Of a stretch of DNA of 64,000 nucleotides, positions 61,967 through 64,000 are shown piece after piece. Made by a program: the position numbers and the translations under genes. The stretch comes from Kiritimatiellia bacterium (GTDB taxonomy: Bacteria > Verrucomicrobiota > Kiritimatiellia > UBA8416 > JABMPJ01), in assembly GCA_030745755.1 (NCBI GenBank), contig JASLOA010000004.1, forward strand, positions 62,001 through 126,000, given 5' to 3'. Position 1 is the first letter of the stretch. Every line of letters begins with the position of its first letter. The notes under the pieces are model-generated. The model did not search any database. It was not told the DNA's origin and was given only the letters and a program-made list of their open reading frames with translations.

Positions 61967-63508
61967 ATGTCACTACCGAATGTTCTATTCATCCTGGCCG
62001 ACGATCTCGGTTATGGCGACGTGGGGGCCAATAATCCGGAATCCCGGATACCGACCCCGCATTTGGATCGTCTGGCTGCTGCCGGCATGCGCTTCACCAA
62101 TGCACACGCCAGTGCCGCCCAATGTTCGCCGACGCGGTACAGCATTATGACGGGCCGCTACCCGTGGCGCTCGCGCCTGAAAACCGCGGTCCTGAGACAT
62201 TTCGACACCCCCCTTCTAGACGTTGAGCGCGAGACGCTGGCCTCCCTGTTCAAGGCTCAAGGGTATGCTACCGCCGGCATCGGCAAGTGGCATTTGGGGC
62301 TCGGCTGGCAGGCCAAGCCGGGGCATAGCTTTGACCCCGATTCGTGGGATCCGGAGCAGGTCCATGCGATTGACTTCACGAAGCCCCTTACCGATTCTCC
62401 GCTGGATCACGGATTCGATACCTATTTCGGGCTGAACGCTTCGAACAACATGCTGCCATACTGCTTTATCGAGAATGATCGTGTCGTCAAGGTTCCTGAG
62501 AAGACAAAGTATCCTGTATTCGATACCGAATCCAAGGATATGCCTGTGTCCGACGACTATGTGTCGCGCAACCTGGATCAGCTCCTGCTTGGCAAGGCCC
62601 TCGATTGGATGGACGATCACCTGCAAACCGATCCCGACCAGCCGTTCTTCCTGTACTTTCCCAGCTCCGCGATTCATCGGCCCTGCCTGCCGACGGACGA
62701 ATTCGTGGGGCGCAGTGACGCCGGTCTACGCGGCGACAAGGTGGCGGAACTGGATGCTATTGTCGGGACGCTGATGGACGCGCTCGAGACGCATGGCGTG
62801 GCGGACAATACGATCGTGATCTTCACCAGCGACAACGGCGCGCTGCCGGGCGATTTAGAAGATGCGATTCAGACGCTGGCGGACAACGAGTACGGCTCGC
62901 CCTGGCAGCCTGAACGACTACTGGCTTGGAAAGGGCAGGAGCAGGAGGAGGGGCTTTACGCACGTTGGCTCACGTATGACCATCGCAGCTGCGGTCCCTA
63001 TCGGGGCTACAAGGGGAACGTCTATGATGGCGGTCATCGCGTTCCGTGCCTTGTGCGCTGGCCGGGGCGCGTGCCCGCGGGCCGTGTTGAGGACGAGACG
63101 ATTTGTCTGACTGACTTTATGGCTACCTTTGCGGCCCTGTTCGATGCTGATCTGCCGGACAACGTGGCAGAAGACAGCTATAATCTTCTGCCGCTTTTGC
63201 TTGGCCGGAAACCTGAGCACCCCGTGCGCGAGGCGACTATTTGCCAATCCTGGTGGGGCGTTAAATGCATATACAAGGGGCCCTGGAAACTGATTGTCGG
63301 CAACGGCAAGGATGGAATCCATTACGAGAAGGGCGACGCCTCGCCCATGCAGCTCTACCATATTGTCGACGACGCCGGTGAGACCCGCAATGTTTGCGAT
63401 CAGCACGCGGAGGTCGTTGCGGAACTGACTGCGCTGCTTGAGAAGGCCTGCCGCGACGAGCGTAGCGCGCCACCCATCCGTTTTGCCGTGTCGCCGACTG
63501 TTACTTGA
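61967..63508 (+). CDS. Sulfatase without signal peptide
   Basis: A 513-aa type I sulfatase with GGAGAAGG before its ATG. It begins directly with the metal-binding strand (NVLFILADDLGYGDVG), so it has no export signal and is probably cytoplasmic. Formylglycine site CSPTR with Cys53; GIGKWHLG, IFTSDNG and DGGHRVPCLVRWPG complete the core. Being intracellular, it probably desulfates imported oligosaccharides, unlike the lipoprotein-type sulfatase opposite. The GH95 fucosidase start follows 348 bases downstream on the same strand. Confidence 0.93.
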   Translation: MSLPNVLFILADDLGYGDVGANNPESRIPTPHLDRLAAAGMRFTNAHASAAQCSPTRYSIMTGRYPWRSRLKTAVLRHFDTPLLDVERETLASLFKAQGYATAGIGKWHLGLGWQAKPGHSFDPDSWDPEQVHAIDFTKPLTDSPLDHGFDTYFGLNASNNMLPYCFIENDRVVKVPEKTKYPVFDTESKDMPVSDDYVSRNLDQLLLGKALDWMDDHLQTDPDQPFFLYFPSSAIHRPCLPTDEFVGRSDAGLRGDKVAELDAIVGTLMDALETHGVADNTIVIFTSDNGALPGDLEDAIQTLADNEYGSPWQPERLLAWKGQEQEEGLYARWLTYDHRSCGPYRGYKGNVYDGGHRVPCLVRWPGRVPAGRVEDETICLTDFMATFAALFDADLPDNVAEDSYNLLPLLLGRKPEHPVREATICQSWWGVKCIYKGPWKLIVGNGKDGIHYEKGDASPMQLYHIVDDAGETRNVCDQHAEVVAELTALLEKACRDERSAPPIRFAVSPTVT

Positions 63509-63856
63509 AGATCATTAGGGGAAGAAGGAACACTAGCATCCCATAGTGGGAGGGAACTAACCACGGAGGCGCGGAGGCACAGAGGATAGTCGTACGAATC
63601 CGTCGGCGTGGAATACCACGCCATAGGATTCGCACGACATTGCCATGGGAGGGGAAAAGAGGGATAGGCGGCGAACGTTTGGGCCGAAAGGCGGTCCGTT
63701 CGCCCTCCAATTCCGTATTTGTCTCCTCCGATCCTCCGAGCCTCTAGCGAAGCGGGTGGTGAATTCTGGAATTGGGTTTCTGTGTTGGATGCCGAAAACA
63801 TTAGCAAAGTCGGGTGTTCGAGGGGCGATATCATGGCTTATGGATGAGGAATGCAG
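63509..63856. other. 348-base intergenic region with hairpins and dispersed-repeat-like sequence
   Basis: No gene supported. It holds the stretch CCACGGAGGCGCGGAGGCAC, a strong two-part hairpin (63589-63638) and a further inverted pair GGCGAACG/CGTTCGCC (about 63670-63705). A 132-codon ORF on the - strand runs through these and into the GH95 gene; I treat it as accidental. Confidence 0.55.
63589..63638. repeat. Two-step hairpin
   Basis: The outer stem pairs GTCGTACGAATCC with GGATTCGCACGAC (12 of 13), and the inner stem pairs GGCGTGG with CCACGCC (perfect) around AATA, with 3-base internal bulges on both sides. It lies 80 bases after the sulfatase stop. It could terminate transcription or be a REP-like dispersed palindrome. 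Confidence 0.6.
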
Positions 63857-64000
63857 ATGAAACTGTGGTACAGAGAAGCGGCGAGCGATTGGGTCGAGGC
63901 CCTGCCGATTGGTAATGGCAGCCTGGGTGCCATGATCTTTGGCGGGAGCGCTCACGAGCGACTTCAGCTCAATGAGGACACCATGTGGTCCGGTGGCCCG
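63857..64000 (+). CDS. GH95 alpha-L-fucosidase, N-terminal part (runs off the window)
   Basis: From ATG 63857 (GAGGA six bases upstream; another in-frame ATG lies at 63851) the frame reads [20 protein letters not shown] then LGAMIFGG, and [14 protein letters not shown], the conserved start of the GH95 N-terminal beta-sandwich. No signal peptide. GH95 enzymes are inverting fucosidases, mainly on alpha-1,2-fucose, with some acting on L-galactose. About 48 residues are visible; the catalytic region lies outside. Confidence 0.88.
   Translation, partial: MKLWYREAASDWVEALPIGNGSLGAMIFGGSAHERLQLNEDTMWSGGP

Noticed and set aside
63557..63955. 132-codon ORF on the - strand
   Set aside because: It overlaps the conserved GH95 start and otherwise consists of repeat-like intergenic DNA.

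Overview
The window reads as chromosomal DNA from a polysaccharide-degrading member of the PVC group (Planctomycetota, Verrucomicrobiota, Kiritimatiellota or Lentisphaerota). This is inferred from several features together: very large secreted proteins built from LamG, PA14, PKD, WD40 and FN3-like modules; a quinoprotein-type propeller with a methyltransferase-like front end; a MoxR ATPase; sulfatases; fucosidases; and inverted-repeat intergenic elements. The window holds no rRNA, tRNA, transporter, SusC/D pair, regulator or conserved housekeeping protein, so the phylum is not settled.

Region 1 (1-34.5 kb) runs on the + strand. After the tail of an unidentified gene come a MoxR ATPase, a secreted propeller-like protein and a secreted protein made of two copies of one domain. 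Three giant paralogues follow (about 1,610-1,690 aa; PA14-like, PKD-like, WD40, PA14-like, helical tail). Two giant HExxH proteins sit between the first and second paralogue, and a PQQ-type propeller protein closes the region. Most junctions are tight (TTG/TGA or ATGA overlaps, 3-nt spacers), which suggests a long surface-protein operon. A 46-nt scar after the PQQ gene matches the 3' end of the giant paralogues and looks like the remains of a fourth copy. Between the two protease genes lies a 444-bp element: a frameshifted four-helix-bundle (23S IVS-type) gene enclosed by 32-nt inverted repeats.

Region 2 (34.6-41.9 kb, +) is a compact operon without signal peptides: GH2 beta-galactosidase-like, GH29 alpha-L-fucosidase, heparinase II/III-type lyase and an alpha/beta hydrolase. 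These probably act in the cytoplasm on imported oligosaccharides.

Region 3 (42-58.4 kb, +) holds a second LamG/metallopeptidase giant fused to an endonuclease/exonuclease/phosphatase domain, a secreted GH127 beta-L-arabinofuranosidase with a PA14 tail, a chimeric small HExxH protein, a DUF6055-like metallopeptidase giant and a second GH29 fucosidase. The intergenic DNA here carries short gene remnants, including a mosaic of two distant genes in the window.

Region 4 (58.6-64 kb): a sulfatase and an SGNH hydrolase on the - strand diverge from a signal-less sulfatase on the + strand, which is followed by the start of a GH95 alpha-L-fucosidase. GH29 x2, GH95, GH2, GH127, sulfatases, esterase/SGNH hydrolases and a lyase together point to a sulfated, fucose- and possibly arabinose-containing polysaccharide or glycoprotein (fucoidan-like or mucin-like) as substrate. 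The giant proteins are the least understood part and the best candidates for something undescribed.
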